Assembly (NCBI GenBank): GCA_004020365.1
Contig: SAQR01000005.1
Span: 211,240 to 246,951 of the forward strand
DNA length: 35,712 nucleotides
Reading direction: 5' to 3'
DNA from: Mesorhizobium sp.
GTDB lineage: Bacteria; Pseudomonadota; Alphaproteobacteria; Rhizobiales; Rhizobiaceae
The position numbers and the translations under genes are program-made. Below the pieces are notes generated by a model. That model had not been told where the DNA came from. It searched no databases and saw only the letters and a list, made by a program, of their open reading frames with translations. Shown here piece by piece: positions 24,945 to 34,281 of the stretch. The first letter of the stretch is position 1. Every line of letters starts with the position of its first letter.

Positions 24945-25835
24945 CTAGTGCTTGACCGCGCCTTCTGTAAGGGCGCGTACGAAGTATCGTTGCAGGACGA
25001 GGAACAGCACCACGACGGGCACGCTCATCATGAAGCTGGCCGCCATCAGGCCCGGAAAGTCCGTCGTATTTTCCGAGAAGAAGCGCTGGATGCCGACCGG
25101 CAGCGTCAACTGGTCGTTCTTGGTGAGGAAGGTGTAGGCGTAGATGTACTCGTTCCACGCGCCGATGAACGAATAGATCGCAGTGGCGATGATCCCCGGC
25201 GCCGAGAGCGGCATCACAATCAGGATGAAGGCCTGGAATCGCGTTGCCCCATCGATGCGCGCCGCCTGCTCGAGCTGCACCGGAATGTTGTCGTAAAAGC
25301 CCTTGAGCAACCAGATCGCCAGCGGCAGGCCGAAGGTGAGATAGGTGAGAATCAGCGAGCCGTGCGTGTTCATCAAGCCGAGCAGGCGCATCAGGATGAA
25401 CAGCGGCACGAGAAAAATCACCGCCGGGAACATGTTGCGCAGCAGCACGGCAAAGAACAGGAAGTTGCGGCCGGGGAAACTGAAGCGCGAAAACGCGTAG
25501 GCCGCAGGGACGGCGACGATCACCGAGAGGATTGTCGTAACGGTGGACACGAAAAGGCTGTTCCAGAAGAAGCGGAGGAAGTCCTGGCCGACGCTGTTCT
25601 GGGGATCGAGCAGCTTCTCGTAGCTGGCCAGGGTCGGTTCGTCCGGCCACCATTGCGGCGGGAATTCCATCGCCGCGAACCCGGACTTGATCGAGGTGAT
25701 CAGCATCCAGATCATCGGCACCGCGGTGTAAAGCAGCATGAACGCGAGGAAGATGCGCCCGGTCCACCGCCATCCGTCGACGCGGATCCGGCGACGGCTC
25801 AGGGCTCGCGGGGCTGTCTCGGCAGTCGTGCTCAT
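24945..25835 (-). CDS. carbohydrate ABC transporter permease (MalG type)
   Basis: A 296-residue inner-membrane protein with about six hydrophobic segments. The cytoplasmic EAA loop reads EQAARIDGATRFQAFILIVMP, the site that contacts the ATPase. It starts at ATG 25835 with GGGGAG upstream and overlaps the stop of the first permease gene by four bases (ATGA), so the two subunits are made together. Part of the importer with the binding protein at 26877-28352. Confidence 0.92.
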   Translation of the reverse strand: MSTTAETAPRALSRRRIRVDGWRWTGRIFLAFMLLYTAVPMIWMLITSIKSGFAAMEFPPQWWPDEPTLASYEKLLDPQNSVGQDFLRFFWNSLFVSTVTTILSVIVAVPAAYAFSRFSFPGRNFLFFAVLLRNMFPAVIFLVPLFILMRLLGLMNTHGSLILTYLTFGLPLAIWLLKGFYDNIPVQLEQAARIDGATRFQAFILIVMPLSAPGIIATAIYSFIGAWNEYIYAYTFLTKNDQLTLPVGIQRFFSENTTDFPGLMAASFMMSVPVVVLFLVLQRYFVRALTEGAVKH

Positions 25836-26791
25836 GCGCTCCCCTCTTGCCGCTCGTTGCCGCTTAGCGCACGGACATAGAAGTAGCCGAGCGTCATCAG
25901 GGTGAGGAACAGGAGCACCGAATAGGCAGATGCCACGCCCCAGCGCTGCCGGCCGAAGGCGAGCTCATAAATGTGGGTGATCCAGATATGCGATGCGTTG
26001 GACGGCCCGCCGCCGGTCATAATCCAGGGGATGATGAAGGAATTGAAGTTGGCCACCGCGAGCAGCAGGATCGTCACCGTCGAGACGTTGCGCAAGTGCG
26101 GAAAGGTGACGTGCCAGAAGCGCTGCCAGGCGCTGGCGCCGTCGACCTGCGCGGCGCGCAGCAACTGCTCGGGCACGGTCTGCAGGCCGGCCATCATCAT
26201 GATCATGGCAAACGGAAACTCGCGCCAGATATTGACGACGATCAGGGAAGGCAGCACCGTGCTGACGCTGTCGATGAAATTCGGCGGTCGGTCGGCCAAT
26301 CCGAGGCCGACCAGCACCGCACCGATGATCCCGAAGTCCGAATGATAGATCCACTTCCAGATATAGGAGGCGGCGACCGCGCTGATAACCCAGGGAATGA
26401 TCAGGATTGCGCGCAGCACACCGCGGCCGACAAACTCACGGTGGAGCGCCAGAGCGGTGGCAAACCCCAGGACAAAGGCAATCAAGGTGGAGCCCAGCGT
26501 CCAGATCAGAGTGTTCCAGGTGACTCTCCAGAACACCTCGCTGGTGAGGATGGTCGTGTAGTTGTCGAAGCCGACGAAGGTCTTGTCGCGAAGCTGCAGG
26601 CCAGGCGGCGTCTTGAAGAACGACAGCTCGATCGTGTAGTAGATCGGGTAGGCGATGACGACGAGCATCACCGCGATCGCAGGGAGCACGTACGCGTAGT
26701 CGGCGCGATGCTCCCATATCTGGCGTAACGCGCCGGACCTGCCGGATTGCAATCTTCGGCGAGCCTCGGCCTTGCCGGTCACGATCGTCAC
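25832..26791 (-). CDS. carbohydrate ABC transporter permease (MalF type)
   Basis: A 319-residue inner-membrane protein with about six hydrophobic segments and the EAA loop EQLLRAAQVDGASAWQRFWH. The start is GTG 26791 with AAGGG upstream; no ATG is in a suitable place. An 85-base gap with a strong hairpin separates it from the binding-protein gene upstream. With the MalG-type partner it makes the channel of a sugar or sugar-acid importer. Confidence 0.92.
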   Translation of the reverse strand: MTIVTGKAEARRRLQSGRSGALRQIWEHRADYAYVLPAIAVMLVVIAYPIYYTIELSFFKTPPGLQLRDKTFVGFDNYTTILTSEVFWRVTWNTLIWTLGSTLIAFVLGFATALALHREFVGRGVLRAILIIPWVISAVAASYIWKWIYHSDFGIIGAVLVGLGLADRPPNFIDSVSTVLPSLIVVNIWREFPFAMIMMMAGLQTVPEQLLRAAQVDGASAWQRFWHVTFPHLRNVSTVTILLLAVANFNSFIIPWIMTGGGPSNASHIWITHIYELAFGRQRWGVASAYSVLLFLTLMTLGYFYVRALSGNERQEGSA

Positions 26792-26839
26792 TATGGCGCG
26801 CCCTTGTTTCTTCTGAACGAACCGGGTTTTTTCCGACCA

Positions 26840-26866
26840 ACCGGCTGCACTATCAGTGCAGCCGGT
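26840..26866 (-). promoter_or_regulatory. intercistronic hairpin between binding-protein and permease genes
   Basis: ACCGGCTGCAC (26840-26850) and GTGCAGCCGGT (26856-26866) form a perfect 11-bp stem with a 5-base loop, 10 bases after the binding-protein stop. On the transcribed minus strand it is followed by an A-run, not a T-run, so it is not a standard terminator. It probably protects the 3' end of the binding-protein message so that more of it than of the permeases is made. Confidence 0.6.
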
Positions 26867-26876
26867 CAGGCCTGGA

Positions 26877-28352
26877 CTAGAGTCCGCCCATCAGGTCTCT
26901 TACCCTCTTGGCCGCGTCGTCCGCTGCCTCGTCGACAGTCATCGCTCCGGTCAGGGCATTCTGCAGCATATCCGGGACGATGATGTTCATGATCTCCGGA
27001 GCCTGCGGCAGCGCTGGGAACGGGATGCCATATGGCAGCATCGAGGTCGTCACGTCGAGGAACTTGATGTTGTCCAGACGTTCCTTCATCCATTTGGTCT
27101 TGAAGCCGTTAAGGTTGCCCGGGTTCGAGCCGGCATAGGCCATCTTCAGCGACCATTCAGGGCTCGTCCACATGCAGATGATAGCCTTTGCGGCCGGCTC
27201 GTCGACCTTGCCGCCGTCGACATATTCAGGCTTCAGGATGTGAATGTTCGAGCCGCCGAACACGACTGCGCGCTTGCCGTCGGGGCCAGTGGGAATCAGG
27301 CCGTAGCGCATGTTGTCGATGACTGTCTGCGCCTTGTCCTTGTCGGCGCCCGTCGCCTTCTTCTGCAGGTCGAGCATGACGTCGTAGTCGGACGGATGCG
27401 AGATCATCATGCCAAGCTGGCCGGCGAGGAACAGGGGCTGGTTATCGGCCTGCTGGTTGGTGAGCGCCGAAACCGGAACCGACTTGTCGCGAACATACAT
27501 GTCGTACGAGGCTTGCAGCGCGGCCTTGCTCTGCGGGCTATCGAGCCTGACCTCCTCATAGGTCGGGTTCGCGGTGGCTTCGTCGAAGACGCCGCCGCCA
27601 TAGGCCCACAGCTGCGGCATGAAGCGGTACGGCGTATTGCCGGCATTCTTGCGTGCCACGAGGCCGTAACCGGCAATGCCGAGCTTGTCGTGGATCTGCT
27701 TGGAATACTTGACGACGTCGTCCCAGGTTGCCGGAGCCTTGTCCGGATCGAGGCCCGCACGCTTGAAGATGTCGGCGTTCCAGATGAACGCCATCGTCTC
27801 GTTGTTGGTTGGAATGCCGTAGGTCACCCCCTCCCAGGTCACGGCCTTCATGGCGCCGGGCCAGAAGTCCTCGGTGGAATACCCGACATCCTCGGGTTTG
27901 AGCGGCTCCAGATAGCCTTTTGAGGCGAACTCGGTACCACCCAGGATTTGCAGGCGGACCGCCATTGGCGCGGCGTTGCCCAGGAGCGCCGTGCGGAACT
28001 TGTCAAGAAGGTCGTTATAGGTGAGGGCCTGTTCCTCGAGCTGGATGTTCGGATAGGTCTTGCGGAAGGTCTCGAAGAAATCCTTGTAGTACTGGCGCAA
28101 AAGATCGGGGTCGCCCTCGAACACGCCCTGATACCAGAAAGTCAGTCGCCCTTTGTAGTCGAGCGGGGTGACCTTGGCGCAATCGGCCGCGGTGTCAAAA
28201 TCCTGTGTGCCCGCAATGGAGAGCACATATTCCGGCGACCACTTGCTGAGGTCGACGGGCGCTCCCAGCGCCGATGTGGACATCAGCGATGCCATCAAAG
28301 CAGTGGCGACAGTGCCGCGCAGGACCGCACTGCCGAGCATAATCCTCGTCAT
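26877..28352 (-). CDS. extracellular sugar-binding protein of ABC importer
   Basis: A 491-residue family-1 solute-binding protein. ATG 28352 is taken because GGGAGGA lies seven bases upstream and a signal peptide follows directly (VLRGTVATALMASLMSTSALG, cleaved near residue 30). Landmarks are LTFWYQGVFEGDPDLLRQYY, YNDLLDKFRTALLGN, GIPTNNETMAFIWNADIFKR and MMISHPSDYDVML. It is somewhat longer than typical sugar-binding proteins. As the first gene of the minus-strand operon it delivers the substrate of the importer, likely a sugar acid or a glycoside of one given the dehydratases nearby. Divergent from the GntR regulator. Confidence 0.92.
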   Translation of the reverse strand: MTRIMLGSAVLRGTVATALMASLMSTSALGAPVDLSKWSPEYVLSIAGTQDFDTAADCAKVTPLDYKGRLTFWYQGVFEGDPDLLRQYYKDFFETFRKTYPNIQLEEQALTYNDLLDKFRTALLGNAAPMAVRLQILGGTEFASKGYLEPLKPEDVGYSTEDFWPGAMKAVTWEGVTYGIPTNNETMAFIWNADIFKRAGLDPDKAPATWDDVVKYSKQIHDKLGIAGYGLVARKNAGNTPYRFMPQLWAYGGGVFDEATANPTYEEVRLDSPQSKAALQASYDMYVRDKSVPVSALTNQQADNQPLFLAGQLGMMISHPSDYDVMLDLQKKATGADKDKAQTVIDNMRYGLIPTGPDGKRAVVFGGSNIHILKPEYVDGGKVDEPAAKAIICMWTSPEWSLKMAYAGSNPGNLNGFKTKWMKERLDNIKFLDVTTSMLPYGIPFPALPQAPEIMNIIVPDMLQNALTGAMTVDEAADDAAKRVRDLMGGL

Positions 28353-28456
28353 AGGTATCCTCCCTGGTTCTCCATGCCGCCCTGCGCCGAGGCAAAGCGG
28401 TCTAGCTCGTTCGACCGCGGGACGCCTTTCTGTTCTATGTATCCCTTCGATCATTT

Positions 28457-28504
28457 TGTACGTTTTCAGATCGTGGATTGCCTGTCAACGCGCTGGATCG
28501 TACA
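28457..28504. promoter_or_regulatory. possible GntR operator half-sites and promoter of the importer operon
   Basis: TGTACG (28457-28462) and CGTACA (28499-28504) are inverted copies whose centres are 42 bases apart, about four helical turns. Between them, on the minus strand, is a perfect -35 TTGACA (28488 to 28483); the -10 position 17 bases on would overlap the TGTACG half-site, although no good -10 is seen. Binding of the divergent GntR protein here would block the importer promoter. Confidence 0.35.
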
Positions 28505-28564
28505 TTGTTTGTGAAAACCGTGTGTGATATCGGGCAGGGTATGTATTGATCAGGGGAGCCGGCC

Positions 28565-29272
28565 TTGGCCGAAATAGATGATTTTAAAGCCATGCCACCG
28601 GTGGAGACTGACCCCATGGCCTCCAGCGAGGGCGCCTCGCTTTATGAACTGATCAGGGAAGACATCATTGAGGGACGGCTTGCCGCCAACGAACGGCTTG
28701 TCGTCACCGATCTCGCCCGGCGTCACGGCACCTCGACCAACCCCGTGCGCGAGGCCCTGCAGCTGTTGCGCGGGGAGGGTTTTGTCACCTTTCTCCCCAA
28801 CCGCGGGGCGCGCGTCCGACCCATCGATCAGGATTTTGTCCGGGATATCTATGAAATCGGCGTTCTGATCGAGCCGGCTCTGACGCGATGGTTTGTGAAT
28901 ATGGCGACCGGCGAGGACATCGCCGAACTCGAACGTCTCCAAGGCCTGATTGAAGAGAACAACTTTGCCGACACATTCAGGCATAGTGAGCTCGATACCG
29001 CTTTCCACACCGTGATGTACCAGCGGCACTATAACCGCCATGCCGCCGAACTTTGGTGGAAGCATCGCGAAGTACTACGCGCCGTCAGCCGGCGTTTCAA
29101 TTTCACGCTGGCGCGGCGTGCCGCGATCATTCGCGAGCACCGCGAACTCATCGCGCACGTAAAAGCGGGAGAAGCCGACAAGGCGGCCGAACTCGTTTCT
29201 CGTCATGTCGAGGGTTCCGGCCGGCATATCCTCGAACAGATGCGTGCGCGCAACGCCGCCCGGGCCGGATAG
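28565..29272 (+). CDS. GntR-family regulator with FCD domain
   Basis: A 235-residue DNA-binding regulator. The winged helix is at about 24-90 (LYELIREDIIEGRLAANERL, TDLARRHGTSTNPVREALQL, GFVTFLPNRGARV), and the FCD ligand domain follows with metal-site landmarks RHSELDTAFHTVMY and REHRELIAHVKAGE. The start is TTG 28565 with a GGGGAG upstream; in-frame ATG 28592 and ATG 28616 are alternatives. It is divergent from the importer operon and precedes three enolase-superfamily genes, so it most likely represses both units until a sugar-acid ligand is present. Confidence 0.9.
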   Translation: MAEIDDFKAMPPVETDPMASSEGASLYELIREDIIEGRLAANERLVVTDLARRHGTSTNPVREALQLLRGEGFVTFLPNRGARVRPIDQDFVRDIYEIGVLIEPALTRWFVNMATGEDIAELERLQGLIEENNFADTFRHSELDTAFHTVMYQRHYNRHAAELWWKHREVLRAVSRRFNFTLARRAAIIREHRELIAHVKAGEADKAAELVSRHVEGSGRHILEQMRARNAARAG

Positions 29273-29331
29273 GAACGAAGGTCCGGTCTCGAACATCGTC
29301 AGCCCTGACCCTTTCAGGTAAAGGAATTGAG

Positions 29332-30498
29332 ATGAAAATCACGAGCATTCGGCCGTGGCTGATCAAGTCCGATGCCTCTTATTGGGGAGAGTTCCTGTTC
29401 GTCGAAGTGACGACCAACGAGGGGGTGAGTGGCTGGGGCGAGATCACCACCACGACAAGGCTCGCCAACCGCGCTCTCTGCACGATCCTGCGGCAGATCG
29501 GCGTCGCCGTGACAGGCGAGGATCCAGCGCGTATCGAGCATCTCTGGCACAAGATCTTTCGCAGCTTCACCTACATGGGCAGCCGCGGCGCCGCCGTCGA
29601 ATGCGTGAGCGCCATCGATATTGCCCTTTGGGATATCCGCGGCAAAGTCCTCGGCAAGCCGATTTGCGAGCTGCTGGGCGGACCGGTACGCGACGAAATC
29701 GCGCTCTACACCCATCCCAACCAAGCCAAATTCACCAGCAAGGAGGCTGTGGTCCGCGAAATTCTGGACATCGTCGAGTCCGGACACACTGCGCTCAAGT
29801 TTGATCCTTTCCCCCACCAGGGCCACGGCGCCGATGGCCTGTCCCGCGAACAGCGGGACGGCTACCTCGATGGCAGCATGACCCGCAAGGACGAGCGCGA
29901 AGCCGCCGAGCTCACGGCGCTGATCCGCGAAACGGCGGGGCCTGACGTCGACATTCTCATCGATGCGCATGGCCGCTTCGACGTTCCCACCGCCATTCGC
30001 CTCTGTCGGAGCCTCGAGGAAGCCGGTCGGATCGACTGGTTCGAGGAGCCTTGCCCGCCCGAAAGCCTCAACGCCCTCAAGCAGGTGCGTGAGAAGGTCA
30101 GTGCCGCCATCGCGTGGGGCGAGCGCGGCCATACGAAGTGGGATTTCGTGCCGGTACTCGAGAACAGGCTCGCTGACTACATCATGCCTGATATCACCTG
30201 GACCGGCGGCATTACCGAACTCAAGAAGATTTCTGCCCTTTGCGAAGCCTACTACATCCCGGTCTCGCCACATGACGCCGCGGGACCGATCAACGTGGTT
30301 GCGGGAGCGCAGGTGATGATGACCGTTCCTAACTTCTATAGGCTCGAAACGTCGGAGTGGAACCTGGGCAAATACGATCACCTCATCGACAGACCGCTCG
30401 ACGTCTCGAACGGCAGCCTCAAGCTGACGTCGAGGCCTGGTCTCGGTGTCGAGATGGACCGTGACTACCTGCAGGCCCACGAGATCGAGCTGGGCTAG
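29332..30498 (+). CDS. enolase-superfamily acid-sugar dehydratase
   Basis: A 388-residue enzyme from ATG 29332 with AAGGA upstream. The capping domain has VEVTTNEGVSGWGE and SAIDIALWDIRGKVLGKPI. In the barrel, LKFDPFPH follows strand two; metal ligands are in LIDAHGRFD, WFEEPCPPE and WGERGHTKW; VSPHDAAGP provides the likely base histidine. The aspartate-x-histidine arrangement and PH motif agree with dehydration of a sugar acid, as in DgoD-type enzymes. It follows the GntR gene by 59 bases and is one of four enolase-superfamily genes here. Substrate unknown. Confidence 0.87.
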   Translation: MKITSIRPWLIKSDASYWGEFLFVEVTTNEGVSGWGEITTTTRLANRALCTILRQIGVAVTGEDPARIEHLWHKIFRSFTYMGSRGAAVECVSAIDIALWDIRGKVLGKPICELLGGPVRDEIALYTHPNQAKFTSKEAVVREILDIVESGHTALKFDPFPHQGHGADGLSREQRDGYLDGSMTRKDEREAAELTALIRETAGPDVDILIDAHGRFDVPTAIRLCRSLEEAGRIDWFEEPCPPESLNALKQVREKVSAAIAWGERGHTKWDFVPVLENRLADYIMPDITWTGGITELKKISALCEAYYIPVSPHDAAGPINVVAGAQVMMTVPNFYRLETSEWNLGKYDHLIDRPLDVSNGSLKLTSRPGLGVEMDRDYLQAHEIELG

Positions 30499-30561
30499 CA
30501 ACGCGCTATGCCGGCCCGGCGTGCAGGCGACAAGCCCCATCCACCAGAACGAGGACAAGTC

Positions 30562-31923
30562 ATGGCAAAGACGGGTGGCGCCGACGAGGCGCTCAATCGG
30601 GTGAACGCGAACTCCAAGCCGTCTGAGCTTCGCATCACCGACATGCGGGTAGCCGAAATCGTCGGCGCGCCGTTCACCTCGACCCTGCTCAAGATTTACA
30701 CCAACCAGGGCATCGTCGGGCTTGGCGAGGTGCGCGACGGCGCCAGCGCCACCTACGCGCTGATGCTGAAGAGCCGGCTGCTCGGCGAGAACCCTTGCGA
30801 CATCGATCGCCTGTTTCGCCGGATCAAGCAGTTCGGCGGCCACGGCCGGCAAGGCGGCGGCGTCTCCGCGGTCGAAATCGCGTTGTGGGATCTTGCCGGC
30901 AAGGCCTATGGCGTGCCCATCTACCAGATGCTCGGCGGCCGGTTTCGCGAGGAGGTGCGCCTCTATTGCGATACCGACGCCACCGTGCCAAGCGGCACCG
31001 AGACCGGCAAGCGGCTCAAGCAGCGCATGGCGCTCGGCTTCACCTTCCTAAAAATGGATCTGGGATTGATGCAGATCGCCGACGTCCCCGGTGCGGTCGT
31101 GTCTCCTGCCGGCTCACTTGATGGATACCGCGTCCAGCCCGGCCACGGCCAGGTCAAGACCCTTGAACAGCGGCGCGCCCGCAACGCGGCCTACGATTTG
31201 CACAACGTCCGCCACCCATTTACCGGCCTCCACTTTTCCGACAAGGGCCTCGATTTGCTTGAGCAGTACATTGCCGAAGTTCGCGAAATTATCGGCATGG
31301 ATATTCCGCTCGCCATCGACCATGTCGGCCACATCTCACTGCAGAACGGTATTCGCCTCGCCAGGCGGATTGAAAAATATGTGCCAGCCTGGCTCGAGGA
31401 TGTGATCCCATGGCAGTACACCGAGCACTACCGACAACTGCAGGACGCCACCACGGTGCCGATCTGCACCGGCGAGGACATCTACCTCAAGGAGGGCTTC
31501 GAGCCTCTGCTTAGGAGCGGCGGCCTCTCTATTGTCCACCCGGACCTGCTCACCAGCGGCGGCATCCTCGAGACCAAGAAAATCGGCGACATGGCGCAGG
31601 ACCACGGCGTCGCCATGGCCATCCATATGGCCGAAAGTCCAATCGCGGCAATGGCCGCGGCACATGTCGCGACCGCGACCGAAAATTTCCTGGCGCTCGA
31701 ATACCACTCTGCCGATGTCGACTGGTGGGACGATATCGTCACCGGCATTGCCAAGCCGCTCGTCAAGGATGGCTTTATCACTGTTCCGGACAAACCGGGC
31801 CTGGGGATCGACGACGTCGTCGACGAGGTGATCTCGCAGCATCTGCAGCCGGGTGTCACCGACGTCTGGCAGCCCACGGACCGCTGGGACAACGAATATT
31901 CCTGGGATCGCACCTGGAGCTGA
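30562..31923 (+). CDS. enolase-superfamily (mandelate racemase-like) enzyme
   Basis: A 453-residue protein from ATG 30562 with GAGGA upstream, longer than the family norm because of an N-terminal tail and a long insert (about residues 160-230). Landmarks: [42 protein letters not shown], metal ligands in [17 protein letters not shown] and [10 protein letters not shown], and a histidine in [14 protein letters not shown]. It is more like the broken gene next to it than like the two shorter dehydratases, suggesting an old duplication. Reaction is probably dehydration or epimerisation of a sugar acid; the exact substrate is not known. Only 17 bases separate it from the following pseudogene. Confidence 0.85.
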   Translation: MAKTGGADEALNRVNANSKPSELRITDMRVAEIVGAPFTSTLLKIYTNQGIVGLGEVRDGASATYALMLKSRLLGENPCDIDRLFRRIKQFGGHGRQGGGVSAVEIALWDLAGKAYGVPIYQMLGGRFREEVRLYCDTDATVPSGTETGKRLKQRMALGFTFLKMDLGLMQIADVPGAVVSPAGSLDGYRVQPGHGQVKTLEQRRARNAAYDLHNVRHPFTGLHFSDKGLDLLEQYIAEVREIIGMDIPLAIDHVGHISLQNGIRLARRIEKYVPAWLEDVIPWQYTEHYRQLQDATTVPICTGEDIYLKEGFEPLLRSGGLSIVHPDLLTSGGILETKKIGDMAQDHGVAMAIHMAESPIAAMAAAHVATATENFLALEYHSADVDWWDDIVTGIAKPLVKDGFITVPDKPGLGIDDVVDEVISQHLQPGVTDVWQPTDRWDNEYSWDRTWS

Positions 31924-31940
31924 GGCGGAAAGAGCCGAAG

Positions 31941-33140
31941 ATGAAGATCACTGATCTCCGCTGCGCCGTCATCGGCAAGCACCCCATCGTTCGCGTCGTC
32001 ACCGACGAGGGCCTCTATGGCCTGGGCGAGGTCGAGTACACCAAGCCCTACCTCAAGCCCTGGGTGCTGCACTTTCGCGAGGCGCTGATCGGCGAGGACC
32101 CGACCGACGTCGAACGGGTGATGCTGAAGATCCGCCAACGCGGCTCTTTCAAGCCCTATGGCGCAGCGGTAAGCGCTATCGAGCATGCGCTGTGGGACAT
32201 TGCCGGCAAGGCCGCAGGCGTGCCGGCCTACAAACTGCTCGGCGGCAAGGTGCGCGACAAGGTGCGCGTCTACAACGGCTCGATCCGCCGGAAACGCACT
32301 GGCGACCGGCCGGAGGATTACGCCGCTGACGTCAAATGGATGATGGAGCAGCCGCAAAACTTCTTCATGATCAAGCAAGGAATCTCGTTCCACTCCAACA
32401 TGAAGGACACCATCGACGGCTTCCATTACGGCGTGACGCAGAACAAGGCCGGCTATCACGGTGCCATGGATCAGGGTGTGATCAGCGAGCGTGGTTTCAA
32501 TCACATGCTCGACTGCGTGATCGCGATGAAGGAAGTGCTGGGCGACAAGGTCAGCCTGGCGCTCGACTGCGGCCCGGGCTGGATGCTGCCCGATGCGATA
32601 AAATTCGCTCGCGCGGTCGAGAAGTACAATTTGATGTGGCTCGAGGACATGCTGACCGGCGACTATGTGCCGTGAGTCAATCCGCAGGCCTATCGGGAGC
32701 TGACCACCTCCACCTCGACGCCAATCCACACCGGCGAGCAGATTTACCTCAGGCACAATTTCAAGGAGCTGATCGAGACGCAGGCGGTGCGCGTCATCGG
32801 CCCCGATCCTGCCGATATTGGTGGCATCGCCGAGCTCAAATGGGTCGCTGAGCACGCCCATATGCACTCGATCCTGATGGCGCCGCACGGCACGGCGAAC
32901 GGCCTGCTCGGCCTCGGCGCGCTGATCAATGTCTGCGCCACCTTGCCCGCCAACTACATCGCCTTCGAATATCCGAGCGCCTCCGATCCCTGGTGGGAGG
33001 ACCTCGTAATCGGCCTGCCGTCGCCTATCGTGAGGGACAGCATGGTGGATCTGCTGGAAGCGCCGGGGCTGGGCCTCGATATCGACGCCGATGCAGCCAG
33101 GAAGTATCTCAGGCAAGAGGATGCGGGCTTCTTCGACTAA
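31941..33140 (+). pseudogene. enolase-superfamily gene interrupted by one in-frame TGA
   Basis: A 400-codon reading frame from ATG 31941 that would encode a complete enolase-superfamily enzyme except for TGA at 32673-32675 (codon 245). Before it lie VRVVTDEGLYGLGEVEY, SAIEHALWDIAGKAAGVPAY, IKQGISF, LALDCGPGW and WLEDMLTGDYVP; after it, in the same frame, HTGEQIYLRHNF, GGIAELKWVAEHAH, MAPHGTANG and EAPGLGLDIDAD. The stop removes the third metal ligand and the catalytic histidine, so the truncated product cannot be active. Nothing else is broken, so the lesion is recent, or a sequencing error; TGG to TGA is the simplest change. It follows its paralogue in one transcription unit. Confidence 0.85.
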
Positions 33141-33166
33141 CCACCCCTGGGTGCCAGCCATCGGCC

Positions 33167-33196
33167 TGGCTTTGCAGATGGCTTGGCTTTGCAGAT
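33167..33196. repeat. 13-bp direct repeat
   Basis: TGGCTTTGCAGAT is found at 33167-33179 and 33184-33196 (period 17 bases), between the pseudogene and the exonuclease gene. It is probably a slippage duplication. Confidence 0.6.
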
Positions 33197-33227
33197 CGGG
33201 CCGGATGCTGTTTCCTCGGGGATTGCG

Positions 33228-34052
33228 ATGATCGTTCATTTGATAGACGGCACATACGAACTGTTTCGCCACTTCTATGGCCAACGCCGGTTCAATAATG
33301 GCCAGGACAAGCCGTTTGGCGCCGTCGTCGGCGTGCTGAACACAGTGCTGGAGATGATCGAGAACGGCGCCACACATGTTGGGGTGGCCACCGATCATGT
33401 AATCGAATCGTTCAGAAATCAGCTCTGGCCCGGCTACAAGACCGGGGATGGCATCGAGCCGGCATTGCTCGCGCAGTTCCACCCGCTCGAGGACGCCCTG
33501 GCGGCGATGGGAGTGGCGGTCTGGCCGATGATCGAGCTGGAAGCCGACGACGCGCTGGCATCCGCGGCACACAGCGCGGCTGCCGATGAGGGCGTGCAGA
33601 AGGTGTGCATCTGGACGCCGGACAAGGATCTCGCGCAGTGTGTGCGCGGCGACCATGTGGTCCAGGTGGACCGCAGGACCCAGAAAATTCGCGATGCCGC
33701 CGGCGTACGCGAGAAGTTCGGAGTTGAGCCGGCCCTGATTCCAGATTTCCTCGCGCTGGTGGGTGATGCCGCCGATGGCTACCCGGGTCTCGAAGGCATC
33801 GGCCTGGTCTCGGCCGCCCGGCTGCTTGGCCGCTACGGCCCGCTTGAAAGCTTTCCGCAGGAAATCCTCGGCAAGCGGAGAGAGCTCGCGCTTTTGTTCA
33901 AAAATCTCGCGACGCTGCGCACCGACGCTCGGCTGTTCGATAACGTCGAGGAGCTGCGCTGGCACGGCCCGACCAAAGCGTTCGAAACCTGCGTTATCCA
34001 GCTAAATGACACCCGGCTCCTCACCCGTGCGCTCAAGGCTCGCCGTAGCTGA
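33228..34052 (+). CDS. stand-alone 5'-3' exonuclease (FEN/PolA N-terminal type)
   Basis: A 274-residue nuclease matching the exonuclease domain of DNA polymerase I without a polymerase part. ATG 33228 has GGGGA just upstream. The PIN-like metal site is made of VHLIDGTYELFRHFYG, ELEADDALASAA and IWTPDKDLAQCV, and the helix-hairpin-helix DNA-binding motif is ALVGDAADGYPGLEGIGLVS. It may remove flaps or RNA primers. No tie to the metabolic genes upstream is seen. Confidence 0.9.
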   Translation: MIVHLIDGTYELFRHFYGQRRFNNGQDKPFGAVVGVLNTVLEMIENGATHVGVATDHVIESFRNQLWPGYKTGDGIEPALLAQFHPLEDALAAMGVAVWPMIELEADDALASAAHSAAADEGVQKVCIWTPDKDLAQCVRGDHVVQVDRRTQKIRDAAGVREKFGVEPALIPDFLALVGDAADGYPGLEGIGLVSAARLLGRYGPLESFPQEILGKRRELALLFKNLATLRTDARLFDNVEELRWHGPTKAFETCVIQLNDTRLLTRALKARRS

Positions 34053-34281
34053 CTTCGGGAGGCGAGGTCTGGAAGCGGGTTTTGGAAGGTAAGCCTCGCC
34101 CTCCTACGGGCGCATGAGATGCCGCCGCCAGGACCGATCACCGCGTCCGACGAGCGAGTCGTGATAGGCTGTCCGGTTCGCAAGCGGAAGACCGGGCCGA
34201 ACGGGCGAGACGAGTTGCGCCAGGCGCGCGATGCGCTCGGCTGTGCTCGGAATCCGGGCAAGCAGCCGGCCTTTTCTGAAA

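Noticed and set aside
26840-26866. Rho-independent terminator
   Set aside because: No T-run follows the stem on the strand that is transcribed, and the permease genes downstream belong to the same system.
32673-32675. TGA read as selenocysteine
   Set aside because: The family does not use selenocysteine at this place, no suitable hairpin was recognised after the TGA, and FdsA in the same window uses cysteine at its active site.
31482-33965. Very long open frame on the minus strand
   Set aside because: It runs antisense to three well-supported genes or pseudogenes and has no family resemblance; it is a by-product of high GC codon usage.
34053-34281. Terminator after the exonuclease gene
   Set aside because: GAGGCGAGG and CCTCGCC can pair only imperfectly and no T-run follows.
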